Of a stretch of 38,248 nt of DNA, positions 16,942-25,913 are shown in pieces. Where the stretch lies: the NCBI GenBank assembly GCA_026396065.1, contig JAPLXO010000006.1:96428-134675 (forward strand). Direction: 5' to 3'. Positions within the stretch are counted from its first letter, which is position 1. Each line of letters begins with the position of its first letter. A program made the position numbers and the translations under genes. Below the pieces are notes generated by a model that was not told the DNA's origin, searched no databases, and saw only the letters and a list, made by a program, of their open reading frames with translations. This stretch comes from Candidatus Nomurabacteria bacterium (lineage in GTDB: Bacteria; Patescibacteriota; Minisyncoccia; Phycocordibacterales; UBA9973).

Positions 16942-17268
16942 TTATATTCCTTTGAGGTCTTCCATTGCTTGGTCCACAGTCTTCATTGAAGGACTTGAAG
17001 ACATTGGCGCTGGACGAGTAGAACCTTCAGGTTCGTTAATTTTCAAATTTACGCGAGCGTTGTTTTTCATACCGATGACTCTCAATAGAGTTCTTAGAGC
17101 TTTCGCTGTATTTCCCATTCTTCCGATAAGTTTACCCATATCAGCTGGATTTACAGTTAAAGTTATTAATACACCCATTTCGTCTACGTTACGTTCGATT
17201 TTTACATCGTTCGGATTGTCGACTAAAGCCTTTACTACATATTCTAGAAATATCTTATCTGCGTCCAT
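16942..17268 (-). CDS. khpA: KH-domain RNA-binding protein KhpA (YlqC-like)
   Basis: A 108-aa single-KH protein. The RNA-binding loop G-x-x-G is in GKLIGRMGNTAKALRTLL (about 50-67). KhpA proteins bind RNA, often with KhpB/Jag, and affect cell elongation and small RNAs in Gram-positives. The usual length is about 76 aa; here there is a 25-residue tail rich in Pro and Ser that is predicted to be disordered (SSSPSMKTVDQAMED). It lies between rpsP and trmD, its common location, but has its own promoter and terminator. No SD sequence is seen. Confidence 0.9.
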   Translation of the reverse strand: MDADKIFLEYVVKALVDNPNDVKIERNVDEMGVLITLTVNPADMGKLIGRMGNTAKALRTLLRVIGMKNNARVNLKINEPEGSTRPAPMSSSPSMKTVDQAMEDLKGI

Positions 17269-17328
17269 AATTATTAATCAAAATTTTTAATGAAATAGCT
17301 CCCTCGACTAAAAGGAACCAATACAACA

Positions 17329-17356
17329 ATTATATCTAAACTAGTTTTTATTGCAA
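17329..17356 (-). promoter_or_regulatory. khpA promoter
   Basis: Minus strand TTGCAA, 16-bp spacer, TATAAT. The -35 begins 1 bp after the rpsP stop codon. The predicted start gives a leader of about 55 nt, longer than for its neighbours. Confidence 0.65.
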
Positions 17357-17357
17357 A

Positions 17358-17666
17358 CTATTTCTTTGCTTTAAGCTCCTTTCTTTTTAGAGTAGGTTTT
17401 TTCTTAGGAAGAACGTTCTTTTTCTTGCCTTCTATAGCTTTATTATGAACCAAGAAATTGTGCATTGTATCTGATGCTTGAGCGCCTTTTGAAAGCCAGT
17501 GTTTAATACGGTCAACTTCGAAATTTACAAGTCCAGCTTTTGGATTGTAAGTACCGAGAATTTCCAAGAACTTTCCACTCTTTGTACTGTTCTTTGAATC
17601 AGTCAAAACTGCCCGAAATGCTGGGTCGTTCTTTCTTCCTATCCTTTGTAATCTTATTTTTAACAT
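17358..17666 (-). CDS. rpsP: 30S ribosomal protein S16
   Basis: An assembly protein of the 30S body. From the ATG at 17666 it is 102 aa and begins MLKIRLQRIGRKNDPAFR, the usual S16 N-terminus. The four extra residues in the ORF track (MLFD) start at an ATG that overlaps the -10 and are rejected. The central FLEILGTYNP and VDRIKHWLSKGAQASDTM segments are typical. The C-terminus is a basic Lys-rich tail (about 75-102). It has its own short-leader promoter and is followed by khpA. Confidence 0.97.
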   Translation of the reverse strand: MLKIRLQRIGRKNDPAFRAVLTDSKNSTKSGKFLEILGTYNPKAGLVNFEVDRIKHWLSKGAQASDTMHNFLVHNKAIEGKKKNVLPKKKPTLKRKELKAKK

Positions 17667-17673
17667 ATCAAAG

Positions 17674-17702
17674 AGCATAGCAGAGATTTAGAAAAAAGGC
17701 AA
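17674..17702 (-). promoter_or_regulatory. rpsP promoter, leaderless geometry
   Basis: Minus strand TTGCCT, 17-bp spacer, TATGCT, with the ATG at 17666 lying 7 nt beyond. The mRNA should start at or next to the start codon. This supports choosing the inner ATG. Confidence 0.65.
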
Positions 17703-17706
17703 ATTT

Positions 17707-17742
17707 AAAAGGGTAAAGTTTTTTAATGGCTTTACCCTTTTT
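17707..17742. terminator. Terminator downstream of ilvE
   Basis: AAAAGGGTAAAG pairs with CTTTACCCTTTT around an 11-nt loop, with T-rich sequence on both sides. It ends the ilvE unit before the rpsP promoter. Confidence 0.75.
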
Positions 17743-17748
17743 GTATTC

Positions 17749-17788
17749 GTACAAATTACAGAACTACAATGACTCTGTAAATTTGTAC
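17749..17788. repeat. Inverted repeat across the ilvE stop codon
   Basis: GTACAAATTACAGA pairs with TCTGTAAATTTGTAC with one extra base in the second arm. It spans the last codons and stop of ilvE. It may add to mRNA 3'-end stability or be a second terminator-like hairpin ahead of the main one. Confidence 0.6.
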
Positions 17789-18801
17789 GTAGTGTATTCA
17801 ATATGAGAACTACCCGCATAAATTGAATTGATGATGTCCAACAGTTTGTATAAAATACTGTCTTTTGAATACTTAGGCAAGTTATATTCCTTGCCTTTAT
17901 AACTGATTGCTGAAAAAGGAACTATGGTAGATGCAGTTCCAGTTCCAAACAATTCTGTAATGCTTCCATTGTTGATTCCGGAAATGAAATCGTCAATAGA
18001 AACATCGCATTCATTTACCTGATAGTTTGCCACCTCTAAAATGGTTTCTCGTGTAATACCACGAAGCACTGTGCCTCTGCCTAAATGTGGAGTACGGATC
18101 TCCTGATTTTTAACGAAAAACATATTCATTCCGTTAAACTCCTCAACATACTGATGAGAAATTCCATCGGTCCACAAAACATGTTTGTAACCTTTTTCTC
18201 TTGCATTTTTGGTTGCTAGTGCGCAAGCAGCATAATTACCTGATGTTTTAGCAGTAGCTACTCCTCCCATAGAAGCACGACTCATTTCTGTTTCAACTAT
18301 GCATTTAACATCCGCAAAAGGGTTTGTAGTTAAAGAGGCTGTAGTTATTATGAAGTAGCATTCGTTACATGCATAAGGACCAAAGCTATTTGTTGAATTA
18401 AAAATAACTGGGCGAATATACAACCCTTGTCCATTTTCTGAATCAACTTCATAACCACCCTTAATAATCAATTCTTCTAATGCATAAAAGAAAAGTTTGG
18501 CCGGAAGTGTTGGCAAACTCATTCTCTCTGCAGAAAGATTTAATCTTAAGAAATGATCCTCTGCACGAAATACTCGCATAAATCCTGCGCTATCTTCGTG
18601 AGCTTTCATTCCCTCAAAAACACTACCGCCATAGTGTATGGCATTCGCGTTTGAAAGTACTTTTGGTAAATCATCGATATTTACCACTCTTGGCTCTGAC
18701 CAGCCACTTTTGTCAGTCCATTTTGCAAACACTGCAAATGGAGTAAACAGTCCAAAACCTACTTTAACTTCAGTTGTTGGATTAAAAATTGGTTTATACA
18801 T
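17764..18801 (-). CDS. ilvE: Branched-chain amino acid aminotransferase (class IV PLP)
   Basis: Moves amino groups between leucine, isoleucine or valine and 2-oxoglutarate using pyridoxal phosphate. The 345-aa protein has FEGMKAH, FRAEDHFLRLNLSAERM, and TAKTSGNYAAC with the likely PLP Lys at 185. The carboxyl-side loop is EEFNGMNMFFV, and the phosphate-binding region is ELFGTGTASTIVPF. The length and these motifs fit the BCAT2-like (eukaryote/Bacteroidetes-type) group better than the 300-aa E. coli type. It is the only amino-acid metabolic gene in the window, and it is much less Lys-rich than its neighbours, which fits gene transfer. Its leader holds a perfect 15-bp inverted repeat. No SD is seen. 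Confidence 0.95.
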   Translation of the reverse strand: MYKPIFNPTTEVKVGFGLFTPFAVFAKWTDKSGWSEPRVVNIDDLPKVLSNANAIHYGGSVFEGMKAHEDSAGFMRVFRAEDHFLRLNLSAERMSLPTLPAKLFFYALEELIIKGGYEVDSENGQGLYIRPVIFNSTNSFGPYACNECYFIITTASLTTNPFADVKCIVETEMSRASMGGVATAKTSGNYAACALATKNAREKGYKHVLWTDGISHQYVEEFNGMNMFFVKNQEIRTPHLGRGTVLRGITRETILEVANYQVNECDVSIDDFISGINNGSITELFGTGTASTIVPFSAISYKGKEYNLPKYSKDSILYKLLDIINSIYAGSSHIEYTTYKFTESL

Positions 18802-18851
18802 CTATTTATTTATAATTTTATTTTACCTACATTTTTAGGGCGTTCGGCATT

Positions 18852-18902
18852 TCCCTTATTTACTAAACTAACTAAAATTTAATGAGCTTAGTAAATAAGG
18901 GA
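18852..18902. promoter_or_regulatory. Long perfect inverted repeat in the ilvE leader
   Basis: TCCCTTATTTACTAA (18852-18866) pairs exactly with TTAGTAAATAAGGGA (18888-18902) around a 21-nt spacer. It lies 50-100 bp upstream of the ilvE start on the minus strand. There is no T-tract right after it, so a regulator-binding site or a leader hairpin is more likely than a terminator. Confidence 0.5.
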
Positions 18903-18938
18903 CAAAAATAAAAATTTTTCAAGGAAAAAACTAAATTC

Positions 18939-18967
18939 AAGTTAACATATTAACTCAGGTTTGTCAA
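18939..18967 (-). promoter_or_regulatory. Weak candidate ilvE promoter
   Basis: Minus strand has a perfect -35 TTGACA followed after 17 bp by TAACTT, a poor -10. If used, the leader of about 130 nt contains the 15-bp inverted repeat. Confidence 0.3.
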
Positions 18968-19031
18968 AAATAACGTATTTACTGAAATTTAATTATTTCG
19001 GTGCTTTTTGTTTTTATGCTATATTTTATAT

Positions 19032-21005
19032 ATGAAAAAAGAAACTAATAGACTGGAAGGAACTATATCCGTCACAGGCAAAGGCACAGGATATGTGCGT
19101 ATTGATGATGGTAAAAAGGTCGCAGGGACTAAAAACAAAAAAGACGATATTGAGATAGATCCGAGGTATTTAAACACAGCACTTCATGGTGATACAGTTC
19201 AAATCATTCTTCACCCAAAAAAGAAGGGTTCGAGGCAAACAGGTGAAGTTTCAAAAATTATTTTACGAGCAAAAAATGGCTTTGCTGGAGTATTAGAAAT
19301 TGAAGACGGAATATATTTCTTAAAACCTGATGATCAAAAAATGTATACTGACATACTAATTCCTCCTGAATCATTAAATAATGCTAAAGTTGGTGAAAAA
19401 ATTTTTGTTGAAATAATTTCTTGGAAACATCCAAAAAAAAGCCCTATTGGTAAGGTAACAAAAATTCTTGGTACACCTGGTGACAATAATGTAGAAATGC
19501 ACTCTATAGCTATCGAACGTGGTTTCGTTTCTGACTTCCCTATCGATGTTGAAAACGAAGCCAATGGAATAGAAAAAAAAGGTATTACAGAAAAAGATTT
19601 CGTTGATAGAAAAGATTTTAGAAAAACTTTGACATTTACTATCGATCCAGAAGATGCAAAAGATTTCGATGATGCAATTTCATTTAAAAAAATAACTGAT
19701 GGAAAATTTTCTGGTATGTATGAAATCGGTATTCATATTGCTGACGTTTCTTATTATGTAAAACCAAATAGCCAACTCGAAAAAGAAGCTTTGAAGCGTT
19801 GCACTTCTGTTTACCTAGTTGATCGCACTATTCCTATGCTTCCTGAAGCTCTTTCAAATGATTTATGTTCTCTTGTTCCAGATAAAGACCGCCTATGTAT
19901 GGCAGCTGTTTTTGTAGTAAATAAAAATGCGGAAGTACAAGACGAATGGTTTGGACGCACTATAATTCATTCACAAAAAAGATTTACTTATGCGGGTGCT
20001 GAAGAATCTATAAAAAATGACAAAAAAGAATTACATGAAGAACTTTCAATTTTAAATCAGTTAGCAAAAAAATTAACCAAACAAAGATTCGCAAAAGGAG
20101 CAATCTCTCTAGACCAAGAAGAAGTGAAATTTGTTTTAGATGAAAATTCTGTGCCAATAAAAGTCATTTTAAAAGAACGTGGAGATTCAAATAGATTGAT
20201 CGAGGAATTTATGTTACTAGCAAATAGAAAAGTAGCAGAAGTGATTTCAACTGATAAACACGGTAAAAGCATCGTACCACCACATGGTGGAGTTTTTGTT
20301 TATCGTATTCACGCATTACCAGATAAAGAAAAAATGGCTGACTTGGCGGCATTCCTAAAAACACTTGGATATAAACTAACTTTGCAAAAAGGTGTTATTC
20401 CTTCTGAAGAATTAAATAAAATTTTAAATAATTTAGAGGGTAAGGGTGAAAAAGAAACCATACAAAAAACTGTTATTCGTTCTATGGCAAAAGCAATTTA
20501 TTCTACAAAAAATATTGGTCATTATGGTCTCGCCTTTCAATATTACACACACTTCACTTCACCAATTCGTCGTTATCCAGATATTATGGTTCATAGACTT
20601 TTACAGTCTTACTTATTAGGACAAAAAATAGAAAGAGAAAAATGGGGTGAATATGAAAAAATTTCTATGAAGTGTTCTGATCAAGAAAAGAAGGCTGCTG
20701 AGGCAGAGCGTGCTTCTATTAAATACAAACAAGTTGAATATATGAGTTTGCGAGTTGGAGAAACTTTTGAAGGAATAATTAGTGGTATTACTGAATGGGG
20801 TTTATATGTAGAGGAAAAAGAAACAAAATGTGAAGGTCTTATTCGTATTCGCGATCTCGATGATGACTTTTATGTATTTGACGAAAAGAAAATGGAACTC
20901 GTTGGTCAAAAGAAAAAGAAGAGGTATGTATTAGGTGGTCATCTAAAAATAAAAGTAAAAGGAGTAGATTTACATAAAAAAACAATAGATTATATATTAG
21001 TATGA
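19032..21005 (+). CDS. rnr: Ribonuclease R (RNase II/R family exoribonuclease)
   Basis: A processive 3'-5' exoribonuclease that degrades structured RNA. From the ATG at 19032 it is 657 aa (MKKETNRLEGT); the ORF-track ATG at 19008 lies upstream of the likely -10 TATATT, which is 6 nt before this start. N-terminal cold-shock-like domains precede the RNB core. The core has DPEDAKDFDDAISF (catalytic Asp cluster), HIADVSYYV, CTSVYLVDRTIPMLPE and the closing HFTSPIRRYPDIMVHRLL. A C-terminal S1 domain starts at VGETFEGIISGITEWGLYV. The stop TGA overlaps the next gene's ATG (ATGA), so the two are translationally coupled. Confidence 0.97.
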   Translation: MKKETNRLEGTISVTGKGTGYVRIDDGKKVAGTKNKKDDIEIDPRYLNTALHGDTVQIILHPKKKGSRQTGEVSKIILRAKNGFAGVLEIEDGIYFLKPDDQKMYTDILIPPESLNNAKVGEKIFVEIISWKHPKKSPIGKVTKILGTPGDNNVEMHSIAIERGFVSDFPIDVENEANGIEKKGITEKDFVDRKDFRKTLTFTIDPEDAKDFDDAISFKKITDGKFSGMYEIGIHIADVSYYVKPNSQLEKEALKRCTSVYLVDRTIPMLPEALSNDLCSLVPDKDRLCMAAVFVVNKNAEVQDEWFGRTIIHSQKRFTYAGAEESIKNDKKELHEELSILNQLAKKLTKQRFAKGAISLDQEEVKFVLDENSVPIKVILKERGDSNRLIEEFMLLANRKVAEVISTDKHGKSIVPPHGGVFVYRIHALPDKEKMADLAAFLKTLGYKLTLQKGVIPSEELNKILNNLEGKGEKETIQKTVIRSMAKAIYSTKNIGHYGLAFQYYTHFTSPIRRYPDIMVHRLLQSYLLGQKIEREKWGEYEKISMKCSDQEKKAAEAERASIKYKQVEYMSLRVGETFEGIISGITEWGLYVEEKETKCEGLIRIRDLDDDFYVFDEKKMELVGQKKKKRYVLGGHLKIKVKGVDLHKKTIDYILV

Positions 21006-22912
21006 TAAATCAAACCTCGAAAATGAAATACACAATTTGGACTATATTCTCTATTTTTGTAGGTATTATTTGTGCTCTAGCGATCTATAAAGTAGCTGGT
21101 TATGAAAAAGTTCAAACAATAGTAGAACCAATAATAAGTGAGACGCAAACACAACAGAATACAACAGACCAAAATATAGTAGCAAAACCTACTTCTTTTT
21201 ATTTTATGAAAGATGTAAATGCTACTCCAAAAGTATCAGCTGGTGCTTATGTCGTAGGTGATCTTGATACTGGTGAAATAATTTTGAAAAAAAATGAAAA
21301 CCAAAAACTACCAATAGCTAGTGTGTCAAAACTAATGACTACATTGACTGCTAGTATGTTACCGGATCCAACAGGAGTTGCCATAGTTTCAAAAAATGCA
21401 TTAAATACTTATGGTAAAAATGGAAATTTACAACTTGGTGAAAAGATAAAAATGAGTGATATTTTTTATCCACTTTTAATGGAATCTAGTAATGATGCAG
21501 CAGAAGTAATCGCTGAACACTTTGGTAGGGAAAATTTTTTACAAAAGATGAATCAAGAAGCACAAAAGCTTTCTTTACTAAATACATCATTTGAAGATCC
21601 AAGTGGACTTTCTCCAAATAATAAATCTACAGCGCATGATCTTTTTTCCTTAGCTGGATATATAAAAATAAATAAACCAGAAATTTTTAATATTACTTTA
21701 AATAGAAGTTATAGTAACAAAAAACACTACTGGTTTAGCACAAATCAATTTATAAACAATACTGGCTATATTGGAGGTAAAAGTGGTTATACGGATGAAG
21801 CATTACAAACAGTGGTCTCTACTTTTTCACTACCATTAGCACAAACAGGTAATAGAAATATAGGTGTGGTGCTACTACATACTCCAGATCGTAAAAAAGA
21901 TGTAGAAAATATAATTAAATATATAAGAAAAAATATTTACTATGGTGGAGAATTTGATGCAAAAAGTGATTGGGTAAAAACCAAAGAAGGAATTCCTGAT
22001 ATTGCTGAACCAGATTATATCAACTTAGCATTTCTCGGTGATATTATGGTTGATCGTGGAGTAAAAAGTTCTGTTAGGAAAAATTTTAATGGAGACTATT
22101 CTTCCCTATTTAAAAATATGGGTGAATTAAATAAAAATGATATTGTTTTTGCAAATTTAGAAGGTCCTGCATCTGATAAAGGAATTGATAAGAAAAATCT
22201 TTATTCTTTTAATATGGATCCATCAGCAATACCAGCATTTAAAGGTGGTGGTATTGATATTGTGTCTGTAGCAAATAATCATGTCGGTGACTGGGGACGT
22301 GATGCATATATAGATACATTAGCTAACTTAAAAGAAAATGAAATTTTATACACTGGTGGTGGAAATAATAAAATGGAGGCAAATGAACCGACAATAATAG
22401 AAAAAAATGGTATGAAAATTGGCTACCTAGCTTTTTCTGACAAAGGACCAAGTTGGATGGTGGCCACCGAAACACAACCAGGATTACTACTAGCTAGTGA
22501 TCCAGAATTTGACAAAATAGTTCAAAACGCTTCAAAAAAAGTCGACTATCTAGTTGTATCTTTCCACTTTGGAGAAGAATATCAGTTAGCTCACAACGAA
22601 CGTCAAGCATTCTTGGCACACAAAGCTGTGGATGACGGAGCAAAATTTGTGATTGGTGCACATCCGCACGTAATAGAAGATTTTGAAGTATATAAAGAAA
22701 GCTTGATCGCCTACTCGCTGGGTAACTTTATTTTTGATCAAAAGTTTTCTGATAACACAATGCAAGGAATGTTGCTCGAAGTTAAATTACATAAAAATGG
22801 TCAAATAGAAACAACAAAAAATATTGTAAAATTAAATTCTGTTTTTCAGCCAGATAAAATTGTAAAAGGAAAAACCGAAAAAGTTAAATTTCAAATAGCT
22901 AAAATACAATAA
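21002..22912 (+). CDS. Fusion: D-Ala-D-Ala carboxypeptidase (S11) plus CapA-like domain
   Basis: A 636-aa membrane-anchored, outward-facing protein with two enzyme modules. After a TM helix (about 10-30) and a linker, residues 75-310 are a penicillin-binding peptidase S11: SxxK is SVSK (107-110), SxN is SSN (162-164) and K(T/S)G is KSG (260-262). This would trim cell-wall pentapeptides. Residues 340-610 match the CapA/PGA_cap metallophosphatase-like family: FLGDIMVDR, ANLEGP, VANNHVGDWG and GAHPHVIEDF. CapA is involved in poly-gamma-glutamate capsule work, but many homologues have unknown function. The fusion may tie wall trimming to a surface polymer, which is inference. ATGA overlap with rnr; an ATG 21 bp further in is possible. 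Confidence 0.9.
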   Translation: MINQTSKMKYTIWTIFSIFVGIICALAIYKVAGYEKVQTIVEPIISETQTQQNTTDQNIVAKPTSFYFMKDVNATPKVSAGAYVVGDLDTGEIILKKNENQKLPIASVSKLMTTLTASMLPDPTGVAIVSKNALNTYGKNGNLQLGEKIKMSDIFYPLLMESSNDAAEVIAEHFGRENFLQKMNQEAQKLSLLNTSFEDPSGLSPNNKSTAHDLFSLAGYIKINKPEIFNITLNRSYSNKKHYWFSTNQFINNTGYIGGKSGYTDEALQTVVSTFSLPLAQTGNRNIGVVLLHTPDRKKDVENIIKYIRKNIYYGGEFDAKSDWVKTKEGIPDIAEPDYINLAFLGDIMVDRGVKSSVRKNFNGDYSSLFKNMGELNKNDIVFANLEGPASDKGIDKKNLYSFNMDPSAIPAFKGGGIDIVSVANNHVGDWGRDAYIDTLANLKENEILYTGGGNNKMEANEPTIIEKNGMKIGYLAFSDKGPSWMVATETQPGLLLASDPEFDKIVQNASKKVDYLVVSFHFGEEYQLAHNERQAFLAHKAVDDGAKFVIGAHPHVIEDFEVYKESLIAYSLGNFIFDQKFSDNTMQGMLLEVKLHKNGQIETTKNIVKLNSVFQPDKIVKGKTEKVKFQIAKIQ

Positions 22913-22914
22913 AT

Positions 22915-23652
22915 TTATATAGTTTCTAAAGATAATGCTAAATGGTCAGATATTTCATCTTCTAATACATTAAACTTTGATACTAAGATATCATTTGATA
23001 CAAACGCAAAATCAGCAAATGGTAATTCTTTATATAAAGAATAATGGTGATTTCTAGTAGTTTTAAAATTGCCTTCTTTAATCAAATTTCTCAGTACTTT
23101 CCCAATTTTATTTACAGATTCTGTATTTAAACCAAGATTAAAATCTCCAACTAAAATCTTTGAATTACTATCGTTATTTATTATTTCAAGTAAACGATTA
23201 GTTTGTAAATCTCTTTCTTTTGTATCTTGTTTTTTATTACCTGGTATTCCATGAAAATTGTAAATAGTTAATTTTGGATTTTGGATGGAAATTTTTTGCA
23301 TTATACGTGGGTAATAACTAGAACCATCTGGTCTTTTAATGTGACTTATATCTTCGGCAGATAAAACTTCAAAAGAATCTAAATTCTCTATTTTTATGTT
23401 ATTTTTTAAAAAAGTCGCAGTACCAACACCTTCTACTTGTTTTGAAAAATATCCGGTAAAATCTGGAAGTATTTCTTTGATTTTTGTAAAAAGTTCCCTT
23501 TCTTCTTTCTCACATTCTGATTGATTTAAAACTGTTCCATTTCGTATTTCCTGAAAACAAAATACGTCGGTATTTTTAGAATTATTTTCTATAAAATTTT
23601 TAAGTGGTTCATATATTGTTCCACCCCAAGTATTTAATGAAATTATTTTCAT
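22915..23652 (-). CDS. Endonuclease/exonuclease/phosphatase (EEP) family protein
   Basis: A 245-aa cytosolic EEP-fold metal-dependent hydrolase. From the ATG at 23652 it begins MKIISLNTWGG, the usual first strand. The 285-aa track version only gains out-of-family residues by running back into the smc gene and is rejected. Motifs are FCFQEI (metal Glu), the middle YNFHG, VGDFNL (catalytic Asp-x-Asn) and the closing SDHLAL. Family members include DNA repair AP endonucleases, phospholipases and phosphodiesterases, so the substrate cannot be told. It follows smc by 10 nt and is probably the last gene of the rpmF operon. Confidence 0.85.
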   Translation of the reverse strand: MKIISLNTWGGTIYEPLKNFIENNSKNTDVFCFQEIRNGTVLNQSECEKEERELFTKIKEILPDFTGYFSKQVEGVGTATFLKNNIKIENLDSFEVLSAEDISHIKRPDGSSYYPRIMQKISIQNPKLTIYNFHGIPGNKKQDTKERDLQTNRLLEIINNDSNSKILVGDFNLGLNTESVNKIGKVLRNLIKEGNFKTTRNHHYSLYKELPFADFAFVSNDILVSKFNVLEDEISDHLALSLETI

Positions 23653-23662
23653 AAAATTAAAT

Positions 23663-25912
23663 TTATTTTGCAATTTGAGCAGCTTCTTCGAATTTGACAG
23701 AGAGGAGTTTTGAACCTCCGTCAGAACCGACGGTGACGCCATAGAGTACACCAGCGCGAGACATAGTCTCACGATTGTGAGTGACTACAATGAGCTGTGA
23801 GTGGTGTGAAAGTTTTTCTAGCATATCGCCATATTTTCTAGAATTTGATTCGTCTAGAGCTGCGTCAGTCTCGTCGAGCACTAGAAATGGTGGTGGATTT
23901 ACTTGTGACATGGCAAATAGAAGCGCGATGGATGTAAGAGATCTTTCTCCTCCAGAGAGTGCGTGAAGTTCTTTCACTTTTTTATGTGGAAGTGAAACAC
24001 TGATTTCAATACCATGCTCAAATACTATTCCATCTTCTTCAATATCATCTTCGCCTTCTAAATCCTCCTCTCCTCCTTTTCGTTTTCTTTTTTGTTCAGC
24101 AACGACAGAAAGAAAGGCCGAACCTCCACCGAACATTAATGAGAAAAATTCTTGGAATTCTTTATTTATTTTTCGTACGCCTTCTTTAAATTCAAGATCA
24201 ATTTTTTCTTTCAAATCTAGCATAAGTTTACGCAAAGATTGAATACTTGTTTCTAAATCAATCATTTCTTTTGTTAAAAAAGCGTCCCGATCACGAACTT
24301 CTTCAAATTCTTTTTGTAATTCTGCTCCACCACCGAGGCCGGCATCTTCTAGTTTAATTTTTATACGCTCTATTTTCTTTCGTCTTTCTTCTTGATTTTC
24401 ACGTGACTCTTCGCCATTTATTTCAAAATTCTTATAAGAAAGAATATCTGCACCTAAAAATATTGAGCCTTCTCGTATTTCATCTTCAAAAGAAGTTTGA
24501 GTTCTAGCCAGATTCTCTTCTCGCAGAGAAATCATATTAAGGTCTGAATTGAATTCTTGTCTTTTTACTACAAGAGCAAATTTTTCTTTCTCTTGTTCCC
24601 TGCCTGCCAACGACTCTTGCTCGATTTCTCTACGTAAATTGTTTGCCTCATTAATAAAAGACCTTTCTTCATCTTCTATTTTATGAACTTGTTCTAAAAT
24701 TTCATCTTTTGTTTTCTCTAAATCTTCTATTGAATTGATAGGCCTTTCTGGTTGTGTATTTTTATTTTTTGGTATAAAGTCTTGCACAATTAAACGAATA
24801 CGTTCTAGGACAAGACGAATTTCTAAAATATCATTTTTAGATAACGCAGAAGATACACATTCATCCATTTCATGAATAAACGTTTGTGCTTTTTCTGCAG
24901 AAATAAAAACGGCGTCACTTGTAGGCTCATCACCTTTATTCTTTCTTTCCTCTTCCATTTCAATAATACCTTCTACGCGTCCAAGTTTTCTAGAAAGCTC
25001 ATCTTTTACACGACGAATATCATTTATTTTTCTTTCAAAATTCCTAATATCTTCATTTTTACTATTTTCTTTTGTTTCATTTTGTGCACCATCATTAATC
25101 TTGCTTGAAATATCCTCAAGTTCTTTTGATATTTTATTTCTTTCACTAGAAAGAACATTTTTTTCTTTTTCTAAATAAACACTTTCTCTTTGTAAATATT
25201 CCTTATATAAACCAAGTAGTTCTATTTTTTGTTCTTTGGCTTTTTCTAATTTTTCAACTTGTTTACGTAAAAAATTCAAATGTGGAGCAATTTCTTTACG
25301 AAGAAGAGAAACATCTTTCATATTATTTGTTGTACGTTCGAGCTTTCTCTCACTTTCTTTTATTTTGTATTGATATATTTTAAGACCGAGTGCATCTTCA
25401 ATCATTTCTCGTCTTTCACGATTATTAGCATTAAGTATTCTATCAGCTTCACCCTGAGAAATGATGTGGTGTCCAGATGACCCAATATGCACTGAAGTTA
25501 ATAATGCTTGAATATCTTTCAAACGTACTTCAGTGCCATTAAGTGAATATTTATTCAGACCGTCTGTAAAAACCTCACGAGAAATTGTAATTGTATCGTA
25601 ATTCAAATTTACTTTTTCTCCACCCTCGTTTTCTAAATGAAAAATGTGATCACTATTATCAAAATAAATTGTAACGCTTGCACGTGAAGCCTTTGAAAGA
25701 TTTTTTGAACCTTTAAAAATAAGATCAACACCAGACTTTCCACGCATTGATTTAATAGATTGTTCACCAAGCACAAAACGTATAGCCTCGACTACATTGG
25801 ACTTCCCTGATCCATTTGGACCAACGACAGAAGTAATAGAACTTTGAAATTCCAAAGAGGTTTTTTTGGCAAAAGATTTGAAACCCGATAATTCTAAAGA
25901 TTTTAATCTCAT
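23663..25912 (-). CDS. smc: Short SMC-like chromosome segregation ATPase
   Basis: Compacts and separates chromosomes by ATP-driven loop formation. Head motifs are complete: Walker A GPNGSGKSN (31-39), Q-loop LGEQS, signature LSGGERSLTS, Walker B FLVLDETDAALD and H-loop VVTHN. At 749 aa it is far shorter than the usual 1150-1200. The coiled coil is about half length. No clear hinge domain (with its Gly-rich dimer motifs) is visible; a charged helical patch at about 330-400 may take its place. No Cys hook is present, so it is not Rad50. It sits 1 bp after rnc, in the usual rnc-smc order. Confidence 0.88.
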   Translation of the reverse strand: MRLKSLELSGFKSFAKKTSLEFQSSITSVVGPNGSGKSNVVEAIRFVLGEQSIKSMRGKSGVDLIFKGSKNLSKASRASVTIYFDNSDHIFHLENEGGEKVNLNYDTITISREVFTDGLNKYSLNGTEVRLKDIQALLTSVHIGSSGHHIISQGEADRILNANNRERREMIEDALGLKIYQYKIKESERKLERTTNNMKDVSLLRKEIAPHLNFLRKQVEKLEKAKEQKIELLGLYKEYLQRESVYLEKEKNVLSSERNKISKELEDISSKINDGAQNETKENSKNEDIRNFERKINDIRRVKDELSRKLGRVEGIIEMEEERKNKGDEPTSDAVFISAEKAQTFIHEMDECVSSALSKNDILEIRLVLERIRLIVQDFIPKNKNTQPERPINSIEDLEKTKDEILEQVHKIEDEERSFINEANNLRREIEQESLAGREQEKEKFALVVKRQEFNSDLNMISLREENLARTQTSFEDEIREGSIFLGADILSYKNFEINGEESRENQEERRKKIERIKIKLEDAGLGGGAELQKEFEEVRDRDAFLTKEMIDLETSIQSLRKLMLDLKEKIDLEFKEGVRKINKEFQEFFSLMFGGGSAFLSVVAEQKRKRKGGEEDLEGEDDIEEDGIVFEHGIEISVSLPHKKVKELHALSGGERSLTSIALLFAMSQVNPPPFLVLDETDAALDESNSRKYGDMLEKLSHHSQLIVVTHNRETMSRAGVLYGVTVGSDGGSKLLSVKFEEAAQIAK

Positions 25913-25913
25913 A

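Noticed and set aside
21002-21008. TGA recoding (Gly, as in Gracilibacteria)
   Set aside because: The rnr TGA is followed at once by TAA, and the other genes read cleanly with standard code; no in-frame TGA was seen inside conserved proteins.
23653-23772. Extended N-terminus of the EEP protein
   Set aside because: The extra residues are an out-of-frame reading of the smc 3' end; the family starts at MKIISLNTWGG.
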